From JAVBNW01 sp031551255 (GTDB lineage Bacteria; Bacillota; Clostridia; Christensenellales; UBA1750), in assembly GCA_031551255.1 (NCBI GenBank), contig JAVBNW010000050.1, positions 1 through 8,930 on the forward strand: DNA of 8,930 nt, in the 5' to 3' direction. The notes beneath the pieces are model-generated. The model had not been told where the DNA came from, did not search any database, and was given only the letters and a program-made list of their open reading frames with translations. The position numbers and the translations under genes are program-made. This document shows, piece by piece, positions 1 through 6,461 of this stretch. The first letter of the stretch is position 1. Each line of letters begins with the position of its first letter.

Positions 1-54
1 GTTCGAGCCGCCTACAAACGATGAGCTCCACGATTGCCGCTGCGATGCTTTAGT

Positions 55-1818
55 TTAGATTGGCAACTGAGTCTCCGCCCCATTTGCCATCCTTCCCTCG
101 GCGTGCATCCTCGGTGGGGGCTCATTGGGGGTACGCGTACCCCCAGTGCCGGTGAGCACTTGATCCACCTGCTCGCCGCTTAAGGTCTCCTTCGCTTCCA
201 GCTCGGCTGCCAGGCTGAGCAAGAGCTCTTCGTTTTCCCTGATGAGCGCAACGGTGGCCCGGTAGTATTCCTGCATTCTCTTTTGCACGAGGGAGGATCC
301 ATCCTTTTCCGAGCGGGTCGCAAGGCCCGCTTCCTCATCCATGCCGAGCCTGCACACCATATGTTCTAGCGTGCGCGTAGCTACATCCAAATCGTTCGCC
401 GCCCCTACGGAAATGTTCTCCTGGCCAAAGGTAACCTCCTCGGCGGCCCTCCCCGCAAGCGCAACCTGTACAGAGGCGCGCAGCGACATCTTCGTTTGCA
501 TTCTCTCGGCGGGAACGCGCAGCATATGCCCGCCGGAGCCTCGCGTCGCCGGGATGATCGTCACATGCTGCACCGCATCTTCGGGCAGCAGCCGTCGACA
601 GGCGAGCGCATGGCCGGCTTCGTGAATCGCCGTGATCCGCCTGTCGCGCGCATCCAGCGCAATCTCGCGCTCGTCGCCCACGAGAGAAGAAAAATACGCA
701 TTATCGATATGGCTTTCCGTTACTTGCAGGCTCCCCTGCCGCGCGGCGACGATCGCCGCCTCGTTCATCATGCTCTCGAGCGCGGCGCCGGAAAAGCCGA
801 CCGTTCGCCGGGCGATGTCCGCAATGCATACCTCTCCCAGCGGCATGCGCCGGGATACAACTTCGATGATGCGCTCTCTGGCAATGCGATCCGGCATGCC
901 CACTTCTACATGTCTGTCAAACCTCCCCGGGCGAAGCAGCGCCTCATCCAGCGTGTCGCGCCGGTTGGTCGCCGCCACGACGAGGATGCCCTCTCCCCCT
1001 TCAAAACCCGACATTTCCGTAAGAAGCGCGTTGAGCGTCTGATCTCTTTCTCCATTATCGCCCTCGCCCGATGCGCGCGATTTGCCCAGCGCGTCGATCT
1101 CGTCGATGAACACGACGCACCTGCCATTCTTTCGCGCGCGCTTGAACAGTTCGCGCACCCGGGAAGCGCCCATGCCGACGTACATCTGAACGAAATCCGA
1201 GCCGGAAGCGTATAGAAACGGCACGCCCGCCTCGCCCGCGAGCGCCTTAGCCATCAGCGTTTTGCCCGTGCCCGGAGGGCCGTACAGCAGCACGCCGCGC
1301 GGCAGGCGCGCACCGAGCTTTTTATACTTTTCCGGATCCTGCAAATAGTCTACCAGGCCGCGAAGGCTATCCACCGCTTCGCGATTGCCTGCTACATCGG
1401 CAAAGGTGGTGTTCTTCTTGCTTTCTTCGGCCTCTTTTACAACCACGGCGGTCTTTTCGCGGGAAAACGCCTTATAAGCGCCGACCACGAGGGCTCCCGC
1501 CAGCATAAAACCTATAATGCGGCTCGGTTCGGCGGCGGCGGAGCCTTCTTCCACCGCAATACCGGCAGTGAGAAGCTCTTCCTTAAGCGTTTCCCTGCGC
1601 GGGTTATCGGTTTGGTATGTCGTACCGTCGCTAAGCGTCACCGCCATAACGGCCGAAGCATCCAGCCGTACGCTCTTGACGACGCCCTGCGCAATGTCTT
1701 GTCGATATTTCGCATAGCTTTCGCGCGGAAGGGAGGGCGCGCTTAACAAAGGGGCGCATAGCAACACGCCCGCCATGAGCAGCGCACAGGTAACCCCCAC
1801 CCACTTCTTCGTCATCAT
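55..1818 (-). CDS. ftsH: FtsH-type membrane-bound AAA+ zinc metalloprotease
   Basis: This is an ATP-dependent membrane protease of the FtsH (M41) family, which forms hexamers that unfold and degrade membrane and short-lived cytosolic proteins. The 587-residue product has a first membrane segment at about residues 6-24, a short external domain (about 28-98) and a second membrane segment at 100-117. The AAA module follows: Walker A GPPGTGKT at 180-187, pore loop YVG at 213-215, Walker B with VFIDEID ending at 242, and arginine fingers in RPGRFDR ending at 302. The peptidase has HEAGH at 399-403 and the third zinc-ligand candidate Asp476 in the NDLDVAT stretch. All catalytic residues appear intact. 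The frame is open to 1935, but I chose the ATG at 1818 because AAGGAG lies six bases upstream and the membrane segment follows at once; the next codon is also ATG. The last ~30 residues are a Gly/Pro-rich tail unlike the acidic ends of many FtsH proteins. It is divergent from a penicillin-binding protein gene rather than beside tilS/hpt, so it may be an additional FtsH paralogue (inference). Confidence 0.95.
   Translation of the reverse strand: MMTKKWVGVTCALLMAGVLLCAPLLSAPSLPRESYAKYRQDIAQGVVKSVRLDASAVMAVTLSDGTTYQTDNPRRETLKEELLTAGIAVEEGSAAAEPSRIIGFMLAGALVVGAYKAFSREKTAVVVKEAEESKKNTTFADVAGNREAVDSLRGLVDYLQDPEKYKKLGARLPRGVLLYGPPGTGKTLMAKALAGEAGVPFLYASGSDFVQMYVGMGASRVRELFKRARKNGRCVVFIDEIDALGKSRASGEGDNGERDQTLNALLTEMSGFEGGEGILVVAATNRRDTLDEALLRPGRFDRHVEVGMPDRIARERIIEVVSRRMPLGEVCIADIARRTVGFSGAALESMMNEAAIVAARQGSLQVTESHIDNAYFSSLVGDEREIALDARDRRITAIHEAGHALACRRLLPEDAVQHVTIIPATRGSGGHMLRVPAERMQTKMSLRASVQVALAGRAAEEVTFGQENISVGAANDLDVATRTLEHMVCRLGMDEEAGLATRSEKDGSSLVQKRMQEYYRATVALIRENEELLLSLAAELEAKETLSGEQVDQVLTGTGGTRTPNEPPPRMHAEGRMANGAETQLPI
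126..145. repeat. Perfect 20-base palindrome inside the ftsH 3' end
   Basis: TGGGGGTACG is followed directly by its exact reverse complement CGTACCCCCA, without a spacer. It lies in the codons for residues 558-565 of the FtsH-like protein, at the junction between the peptidase domain and the Gly/Pro-rich tail. Confidence 0.7.
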
Positions 1819-1824
1819 ATGCCA

Positions 1825-1830
1825 CTCCTT
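1825..1830 (-). promoter_or_regulatory. Ribosome binding site of ftsH
   Basis: On the minus strand the sequence reads AAGGAG, then six bases, then ATGATG. This is the only good Shine-Dalgarno site in the open frame, and it decides the start at 1818 (or the adjacent ATG at 1815) over the upstream alternatives near 1935. Confidence 0.8.
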
Positions 1831-1848
1831 CGATCGATACCTGGCATC

Positions 1849-1854
1849 AGTATA
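1849..1854 (-). promoter_or_regulatory. Probable -10 box for ftsH
   Basis: The minus strand reads TATACT here, one mismatch from TATAAT, about 31 bases upstream of the ftsH start. This would give a leader of roughly 24 bases containing the AAGGAG site. No good TTGACA-like -35 is found at 16-18 bases; TTGTTT and TTGTAG lie a little too far upstream (spacers of 24 and 20). The position fits a promoter, but the -35 is weak. Confidence 0.45.
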
Positions 1855-1962
1855 GTGTAACTTTCCGCTGCCATCTACAAACAATGTATGGCAAAAACGC
1901 AAATTGGGCACTAATATCCGCAAAGAATGCATCAATCAGCGTAGGTTTTGAAATATTTACCT

Positions 1963-4560
1963 ATGCGGATGGGCCGGGGGCGTAAGTGCTTGTCAAAAGA
2001 TAGAAATGAAGGGCACCCGAAGAAAAAGCGGCATATCTTCCGCTCCATCGTCATCTTTGGCTTGTTTGCGATGATGGCGGGAGGGATTACCCTCGCGTTT
2101 GTGCTCGCGTCGTTCGGCTCCTACGACGATGCGCTGCTGCACAATGATCCGCAGACGACGCTGCTGTATGATGCGGAAGAAAACCTTATTCTTTCCGCCC
2201 ACGGATCAGAAAACCGCATAGCCATATCGGTTCAGGATATACCGCCCCAGCTGCGCAACGCATTTCTCGCGGCGGAAGATCTGAGGTTTTACGATCATAT
2301 GGGCTTTGACGTCATTCGCATCATAGGGGCGTTGTGGGCCGATATCCGCTCCGGATCGCTGGATCAGGGCGCATCGACCATCACCCAACAGTTGGTAAAA
2401 AACACGCATCTATCGCCGGAGAAGACATGGATACGCAAGCTTAATGAAGCTTATTTTGCATTTCAAATCGAACAAGACTACTCCAAAGACGAGATTCTTA
2501 TGATGTATATGAACCATGTATACCTGGGCAACGGCGCGTATGGTGTACAGGCCGCCGCACAGGCCTACTTCGGCGTGGATGTCGGCGAACTGAGCCTCAC
2601 GCAGGCGGCCTCGATCGCGGCGATCCTCAAGGCCCCTTCCAACTACGCGCCGCACATCATGCCGGATAATAATAAGAGGCGGCGTGATCTGATCCTATCC
2701 ACGATGCTCGAGGAAAACATGATCTCTGCGGCCGAGGCGCAAAGCAGCCTAAACGAAACGCTTGCGGTGATCGACCGCGAACAAGAGGCCAAGCACGGCT
2801 GGTTTACCGATATGGCGCTGGATGAGGCCGGAGCCGCGCTGGGAATCGGCTATGATGAGCTGCTTGGCGGCGGTTATCGAATCTACACCACGCTCGATAC
2901 GCAGTTGCAAAATTCTTATGAAGAGCTCTTTTCGCAGCCGGATCGCTTTCCCGCAGACGCCGCAGACGGCGAGCGCGCGCAGGCCGCATTGGTTGCGACC
3001 AATGTAAAAACCGGGGCCATTCGCGCCATCGTCGGCGGGCGCGAGTATGCGGCGCGGCGCGCTTTAAATCGCGCGGCGGCTATGCGCCGCCAGCCCGGCT
3101 CGGCACTTAAGCCCTTTGCCGTCTATGCGCCGGCAATTGAGCGCGCGGGGCTTACCCCTACGACCTTTCTCGAAGATCAGCCGGTCGATTTTGACGGCTA
3201 CGCGCCGCGAAACTTTGGCGACAGCTATAGCGGCTGGATTACCGCGCGTACGGCGCTCGCCAAATCCTTGAACATTCCGGCGGTGCTCATTATGAACCAG
3301 TTGGGCGTGGATATCGCCAGGGAGTACGTAAAGGCGTTTGAAATACCGCTGGACGACAGGGACATCTACCTTCCGCTGGCCCTTGGCGCGATGACAAACG
3401 GCGTATCCCCCGTCGAACTGTGCGCGGCGTACGCGGCGCTGGGCAATGGCGGCGAGTGGGTGGAGCCGCATACGGTTGTCGGCATACGCGATGCTTCCGG
3501 CAAGCTCGTCTACGAAGCCCGCCCCCGCAAAAAGACCGCCCTCAGCGAAAAAACCGCCTACCTTCTTACCGATATGCTGCGCTCCGGCGCAAGCTGGGGC
3601 AGCGCCGCAAAGCTTGGGGCGGTCGGGGTTTCCGTGGCGGCGAAGACGGGTACCGTCATGTACGAGGGGGATCTGAACCGGGACGCGTGGACTGCGGCGT
3701 TCACCCCGGAAACCGCCATCGTGACGTGGATGGGCTTTGACTCGACCGATAGCGAGCACGCGCTGGGCAAAAGCGTAACCGGCGGCGGGTTGCCCGCGGC
3801 GCTCGCGGCACAGGCGCTGGCAGCCGCGCAAACACAGGACGTTCCGTTTGCCCAGCCCGAAGGCATCGAGCACGTGCTGCTGGACAAGCGGGCCTTGGAA
3901 AACGAACATGTCGCGCTCCGGGCCACAGAGTGGACGCCCAAGGCGGAGACCGTAACGGAGGTATACCTTACGGGCACCGCCCCGACACAGTATGCGGGCT
4001 ATTGGGTGCCCCCTCAGACGCCCAGAGATCTGAAAGTAGAAAAGGGCGTGGGCAGCTACCCCGTCATCAGCTTCACTTCGCAAAGCGCGGATGCGCGCTA
4101 CCGGCTCTATCGTATCAAGGAAGAGGAAAACGCCGTGGAAATCGCAAGCCTGCGCGGCGATGTGGGGGAAATTCTACGGCTTACGGATAGCAAAATCGAC
4201 GGCAAGGGCAACTACCGCTATTTTATCATCCCCGAGCACGCCGAAGCGGTGGATTTGGGCGTCACTGCCAAAGGGCAGCCCACGGCCATGGTGAGCATTA
4301 CCGCGCCTCTTCTGCCCTTCGACCTGCCCAATGCTATGGACGATATATTTCTGACGACCCCCATGCCTTCCGCGACGGTGACCTCGCCTTCCCCTTCCGC
4401 ACCGCCAACGCCATCCCCCTCGGCGACGGATACTTCGCCGCCGTCGTCGCCAAGCGCAACACCCTCTATGCCCAGGCCTACACCCACACCTGCGCCTACG
4501 CCCTCTTCAACGCCTACCCCTACGCCGATTCCGAAGCCGACCGGGCCGTTGTTTGGCTGA
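1963..4560 (+). CDS. Class A penicillin-binding protein (bifunctional peptidoglycan synthase, PBP1a-like)
   Basis: This bifunctional enzyme polymerises lipid II into glycan strands and cross-links the stem peptides outside the membrane. Numbering is from the ATG at 1963 (865 residues). A Lys/Arg-rich cytoplasmic start precedes one membrane anchor at about 26-51. The GT51 transglycosylase domain shows EDLRFYDHMGFD at 105-116 with the catalytic Glu, GASTITQQLVKN at 136-147, and the RKLNEA...EILMMYMNHVYLG block from 158. The transpeptidase has SALK at 380-383 (nucleophile Ser380), SLN at 435-437 and KTG at 561-563, so it appears active. A fibronectin III-like domain lies at about 686-782, then a ~60-residue Pro/Ser/Thr tail. 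The start is unsure. The frame opens just after a TAG at 1942, offering TTG 1948, ATG 1963, ATG 1969 and TTG 1990. Only the last has a purine-rich run (GGGGG at 1976-1980) at good spacing. I took the first ATG. A terminator follows the stop at once, so the gene is probably transcribed alone. Confidence 0.93.
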   Translation: MRMGRGRKCLSKDRNEGHPKKKRHIFRSIVIFGLFAMMAGGITLAFVLASFGSYDDALLHNDPQTTLLYDAEENLILSAHGSENRIAISVQDIPPQLRNAFLAAEDLRFYDHMGFDVIRIIGALWADIRSGSLDQGASTITQQLVKNTHLSPEKTWIRKLNEAYFAFQIEQDYSKDEILMMYMNHVYLGNGAYGVQAAAQAYFGVDVGELSLTQAASIAAILKAPSNYAPHIMPDNNKRRRDLILSTMLEENMISAAEAQSSLNETLAVIDREQEAKHGWFTDMALDEAGAALGIGYDELLGGGYRIYTTLDTQLQNSYEELFSQPDRFPADAADGERAQAALVATNVKTGAIRAIVGGREYAARRALNRAAAMRRQPGSALKPFAVYAPAIERAGLTPTTFLEDQPVDFDGYAPRNFGDSYSGWITARTALAKSLNIPAVLIMNQLGVDIAREYVKAFEIPLDDRDIYLPLALGAMTNGVSPVELCAAYAALGNGGEWVEPHTVVGIRDASGKLVYEARPRKKTALSEKTAYLLTDMLRSGASWGSAAKLGAVGVSVAAKTGTVMYEGDLNRDAWTAAFTPETAIVTWMGFDSTDSEHALGKSVTGGGLPAALAAQALAAAQTQDVPFAQPEGIEHVLLDKRALENEHVALRATEWTPKAETVTEVYLTGTAPTQYAGYWVPPQTPRDLKVEKGVGSYPVISFTSQSADARYRLYRIKEEENAVEIASLRGDVGEILRLTDSKIDGKGNYRYFIIPEHAEAVDLGVTAKGQPTAMVSITAPLLPFDLPNAMDDIFLTTPMPSATVTSPSPSAPPTPSPSATDTSPPSSPSATPSMPRPTPTPAPTPSSTPTPTPIPKPTGPLFG

Positions 4561-4573
4561 AGCGCATAATGCC

Positions 4574-4612
4574 GGCGTGCCATCGCATTGATGACACGCC
4601 CGCCTTCTTTTT
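4574..4612 (+). terminator. Rho-independent terminator of the penicillin-binding protein gene
   Basis: Arms 4574-4584 and 4590-4600 pair over 11 positions with one C/A mismatch (GGCGTG with CACGCC, and ATC with GAT, around a GCATT loop). TTCTTTTT follows four bases later. The site begins 14 bases after the stop codon. It is the only hairpin in the window with a classic plus-strand U-tract. Confidence 0.75.
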
Positions 4613-4640
4613 GTCGAAATCTTTATTTACTTCTTATATG

Positions 4641-4698
4641 TTTTTTGTAAGTCGATTTGGTTATAGTATTGTTAACGATACGAGTTATATTCACTGCT
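4641..4698 (+). promoter_or_regulatory. AT-rich probable promoter region of the secreted-protein gene
   Basis: Between the upstream terminator and the gene starting at 4726 lies a strongly AT-rich leader. It holds two -10-like hexamers, TATAGT at 4662-4667 and TATATT at 4686-4691. Neither has a recognisable -35 at proper spacing. A near-palindrome at 4666-4681 lies between them and could be an operator. A promoter must exist here if the upstream terminator works, but the exact hexamers cannot be fixed by eye. Confidence 0.35.
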
Positions 4699-4725
4699 CT
4701 ATCAGGCTGGAAAAAAGGGAGCTTC

Positions 4726-5496
4726 ATGAGAAAGACGTTTGCGCTATGTTTCGCCCTATTGCTAATTATCTTGCCCGTCGCGGCTGCCGCCGCTCCGAAT
4801 TCGGGAGGAACCCCAGGTCTGTCGGAAGAAAACTATCTGGAATTCGTTCGCCAAGAGGCGGGAATCGAGTTATCTTCCAGCGCCAGAGTTGCCATTGAAC
4901 AAAGCGCTGCGAAAGAACCGGGCCGCTCGGAAGCGTTTCTCACCATCACAGAGCAGATGAGCCCTACTTTGATAAGAAAGACGATCGTTTCGCCTTACGA
5001 AGAAACAAAGCAGGGCTTGGCCCTGATGTCGCCGGATCGGTACATCGATGTCATCGCGCCGGTGGTCGCGCGCGGCGGGGAGGTTTACGATACCAACTAC
5101 GGTTTCAACGGGCTAGTATTGTATCTCAACTGTTACTATATGCGCGAGTACGGCCCTTACTATGAGAACTGCTACAGGTTTGTGAGTCTGTACGCAGTAG
5201 AAACGGCCGGCGTCGGGCCTGTAACGAACTTCAGCTTCACGGCCGAAGCGGGCGGCCGTTTTGTGACGATGAATCCTTATGTGCGCGTCGTGGAGGATGT
5301 GCAATACACGGATCTCATGACCGTAGGTACCATGAACATCGGGACGCAGTATTCCAAGACGCTCAACAGCATCGCCCCTTATTATATCGATACCGGTTAC
5401 TGCCAGTTATCGGCTTACGCGAATCTATGGTGGGAAGGGACTTACAACGGCCAGTTTTTCGAAAGCGGACATGGTCTTAATACGGGAAAGCGCTAG
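4726..5496 (+). CDS. Secreted tyrosine-rich protein of unknown function
   Basis: I do not recognise this 256-residue protein. It starts with a clear Sec signal peptide: MRKT, then a hydrophobic core at about 5-22, and an Ala run with likely cleavage near residue 23 (AAA before Pro24). There is no lipobox Cys at the cleavage site, so it is probably exported and released or loosely wall-bound rather than lipidated. The mature part has a charged, probably helical N-terminal third (about 31-100), then a Tyr/Gly/Asn-rich, probably beta-strand region. Residues 121-150 contain nine tyrosines plus Cys136 and Cys149; the only other mature Cys is 226. It lacks later transmembrane segments, a sorting LPxTG motif, or recognisable enzyme motifs. 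I chose ATG 4726 because AAGGGAG ends four bases upstream and the signal peptide begins there; an in-frame ATG at 4657 lacks both. It follows a terminator and precedes a stem-loop cluster and a membrane-protein gene. Confidence 0.8.
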   Translation: MRKTFALCFALLLIILPVAAAAAPNSGGTPGLSEENYLEFVRQEAGIELSSSARVAIEQSAAKEPGRSEAFLTITEQMSPTLIRKTIVSPYEETKQGLALMSPDRYIDVIAPVVARGGEVYDTNYGFNGLVLYLNCYYMREYGPYYENCYRFVSLYAVETAGVGPVTNFSFTAEAGGRFVTMNPYVRVVEDVQYTDLMTVGTMNIGTQYSKTLNSIAPYYIDTGYCQLSAYANLWWEGTYNGQFFESGHGLNTGKR

Positions 5497-5505
5497 ATCT
5501 GTTCT

Positions 5506-5541
5506 CATGAACCGAGGCGCCACACGGCGCTTCGGTTCATG
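5506..5541 (+). terminator. Long stem-loop after the secreted-protein gene, without a U-tract
   Basis: Arms 5506-5521 and 5526-5541 pair over 16 bases (CATGAACCGA... with ...TCGGTTCATG) with a single G-T wobble, around an ACAC loop. The site begins nine bases after the stop codon. Strength and position suggest a terminator or a 3'-end stabilising element, but the following bases (TGTGAAGAAACC) are not a U-tract, so intrinsic termination is doubtful. Confidence 0.4.
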
Positions 5542-5547
5542 TGTGAA

Positions 5548-5586
5548 GAAACCTAAAACAGGTTTCGCCCATCGTCTGTCACGATG
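5548..5586. other. Two further small stem-loops in the same gap
   Basis: GAAACCT at 5548-5554 pairs with AGGTTTC at 5560-5566 around AAAAC. CATCGT at 5570-5575 pairs with ACGATG at 5581-5586 around CTGTC. With the larger hairpin at 5506-5541 they make three consecutive stem-loops that fill most of the 109-base gap and stop just before the next ribosome binding site. They could shape an mRNA leader for the membrane-protein gene or protect an upstream 3' end. Confidence 0.4.
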
Positions 5587-5605
5587 CTGTCGCGAGGTGA
5601 TCCGC

Positions 5606-6427
5606 ATGAAAAAATTTCTTTCCCGCGCGCTGATCCCGGCCTATCCGGCGCTTGTTTTCCTGGTTTATTTCGCACTAAAACAATTCGTACTGCATGGTCC
5701 CAAGCCGGCGCAATTTCAGATGTTTCCCGCAGGGCGCATCCTTCGGTACTTCATCACCTATCTGTTGGGCGCGCTGTGCATGTTGCCGGCCCTTGTCCCT
5801 ACCCGCGGCCAACGCGCCAGGCGCGTCGACGTTCCGCTGTTGGTAGCGGCGCTTGCGCTGTTTCCGCTGTTCATCCTGTGCTACTATCTACGCTTCGGCC
5901 CGGCGCAGTGGGGCGTCGCGTTTCGGGATTTTCTGTTGTTCATGGCGGGCTGCCTATTGCCGATGGCGTTTGTGCCTGTAGAAAGAAACGCGCGGCTGCG
6001 GCGCTATGTGGCGTTACTTTCACCCATCGTCGCGTACACGGCGTTCGATATCCTCTCCCTGTCGATGGCACGTTTCCATGAGCTCATGCTTGTGTTGGCT
6101 CTGCTCTATATCGCGCTGCATATCTGCATGGCGTTGGAAGGGGTAAGCGCCGCAAGGTGGGCAGGTTTTCGCACGGGAGATCATGCGCGCAAGATGCCGG
6201 TGCTCATCACCGCCTGCGCGCTTTGCGCGTTGGCCTTGGCCTATCTTGCCTCTGTGCTGTGGCGCACGCTGAGCGGCGGCCAACTAGGAATTGTGTTGGG
6301 AACGTTCCTGGCGATCTACCCGGAGGTTATCGCTATCCCCTGTGGCCTGGGCGGTTTCTACGCCGCATGGGCGTTTCTGTTGCTGCGCTCCCCTTCGCAA
6401 GCGGAGGCGCAACAACACGAAGTATGA
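5606..6427 (+). CDS. Polytopic membrane protein of unknown function
   Basis: I do not recognise the family. The 273-residue product is almost wholly hydrophobic, with about eight predicted membrane segments: roughly 9-29, 45-65, 76-96, 104-124, 133-153, 157-178, 197-219 and 226-260. The last is long enough to be two short helices. Loops are short and carry Arg/Lys clusters (RGQRARR at 68-73, ERNARLRR at 126-133) that probably face the cytoplasm. No transporter, protease or transferase motif is visible, and there is no obvious conserved polar residue pattern. ATG 5606 was chosen because GAGGTGA ends five bases upstream; the frame is open further back to 5471, overlapping the previous gene and the stem-loops, but that part has no start with a ribosome binding site. 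No good promoter is seen in the gap, so it may be read through from the secreted-protein gene. The nucleoside phosphorylase promoter overlaps its stop codon. Confidence 0.72.
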   Translation: MKKFLSRALIPAYPALVFLVYFALKQFVLHGPKPAQFQMFPAGRILRYFITYLLGALCMLPALVPTRGQRARRVDVPLLVAALALFPLFILCYYLRFGPAQWGVAFRDFLLFMAGCLLPMAFVPVERNARLRRYVALLSPIVAYTAFDILSLSMARFHELMLVLALLYIALHICMALEGVSAARWAGFRTGDHARKMPVLITACALCALALAYLASVLWRTLSGGQLGIVLGTFLAIYPEVIAIPCGLGGFYAAWAFLLLRSPSQAEAQQHEV

Positions 6428-6433
6428 TATAAT
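6425..6433 (+). promoter_or_regulatory. Extended -10 promoter for the nucleoside phosphorylase gene
   Basis: The sequence TGATATAAT contains a perfect TATAAT at 6428-6433 preceded by the TGn extension. A start of transcription near 6440 would give a leader of about 22-28 bases. There is no TTGACA-like -35 at 16-18 bases, which is tolerated by extended -10 promoters. The TGA of the upstream gene's stop codon is itself the TGn element. Confidence 0.6.
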
Positions 6434-6461
6434 AAGCGCCATTGATCTGTCGTAGGCGGGT

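Noticed and set aside
1..54. Possible ends of another gene at the left edge: a short plus-strand open stretch ending in TAG near 51-57, and a minus-strand GTG-initiated frame running off the edge.
   Set aside because: The visible pieces are under 20 codons, have no ribosome binding site or recognisable residues, and two plus-strand frames are equally open.
496..1215. 239-codon plus-strand open frame.
   Set aside because: It is antisense to the AAA and peptidase domains of ftsH, which are fully conserved.
1819..1935. N-terminal extension of the FtsH-like protein by 39 codons to 1935.
   Set aside because: No ribosome binding site, the -10 box lies inside it, and the added residues would precede the first membrane segment without resembling FtsH.
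2437..2452. Short repeat AAGCTT-AATG-AAGCTT inside the penicillin-binding protein gene.
   Set aside because: It codes for conserved transglycosylase residues (RKLNEAY) and is adequately explained by codon choice.
3064..4083. 339-codon open frame on the minus strand.
   Set aside because: It lies antisense within the penicillin-binding protein gene, whose motifs run through the whole region; it is a by-product of GC-rich codon use, with Arg/Gly/His-rich translation.
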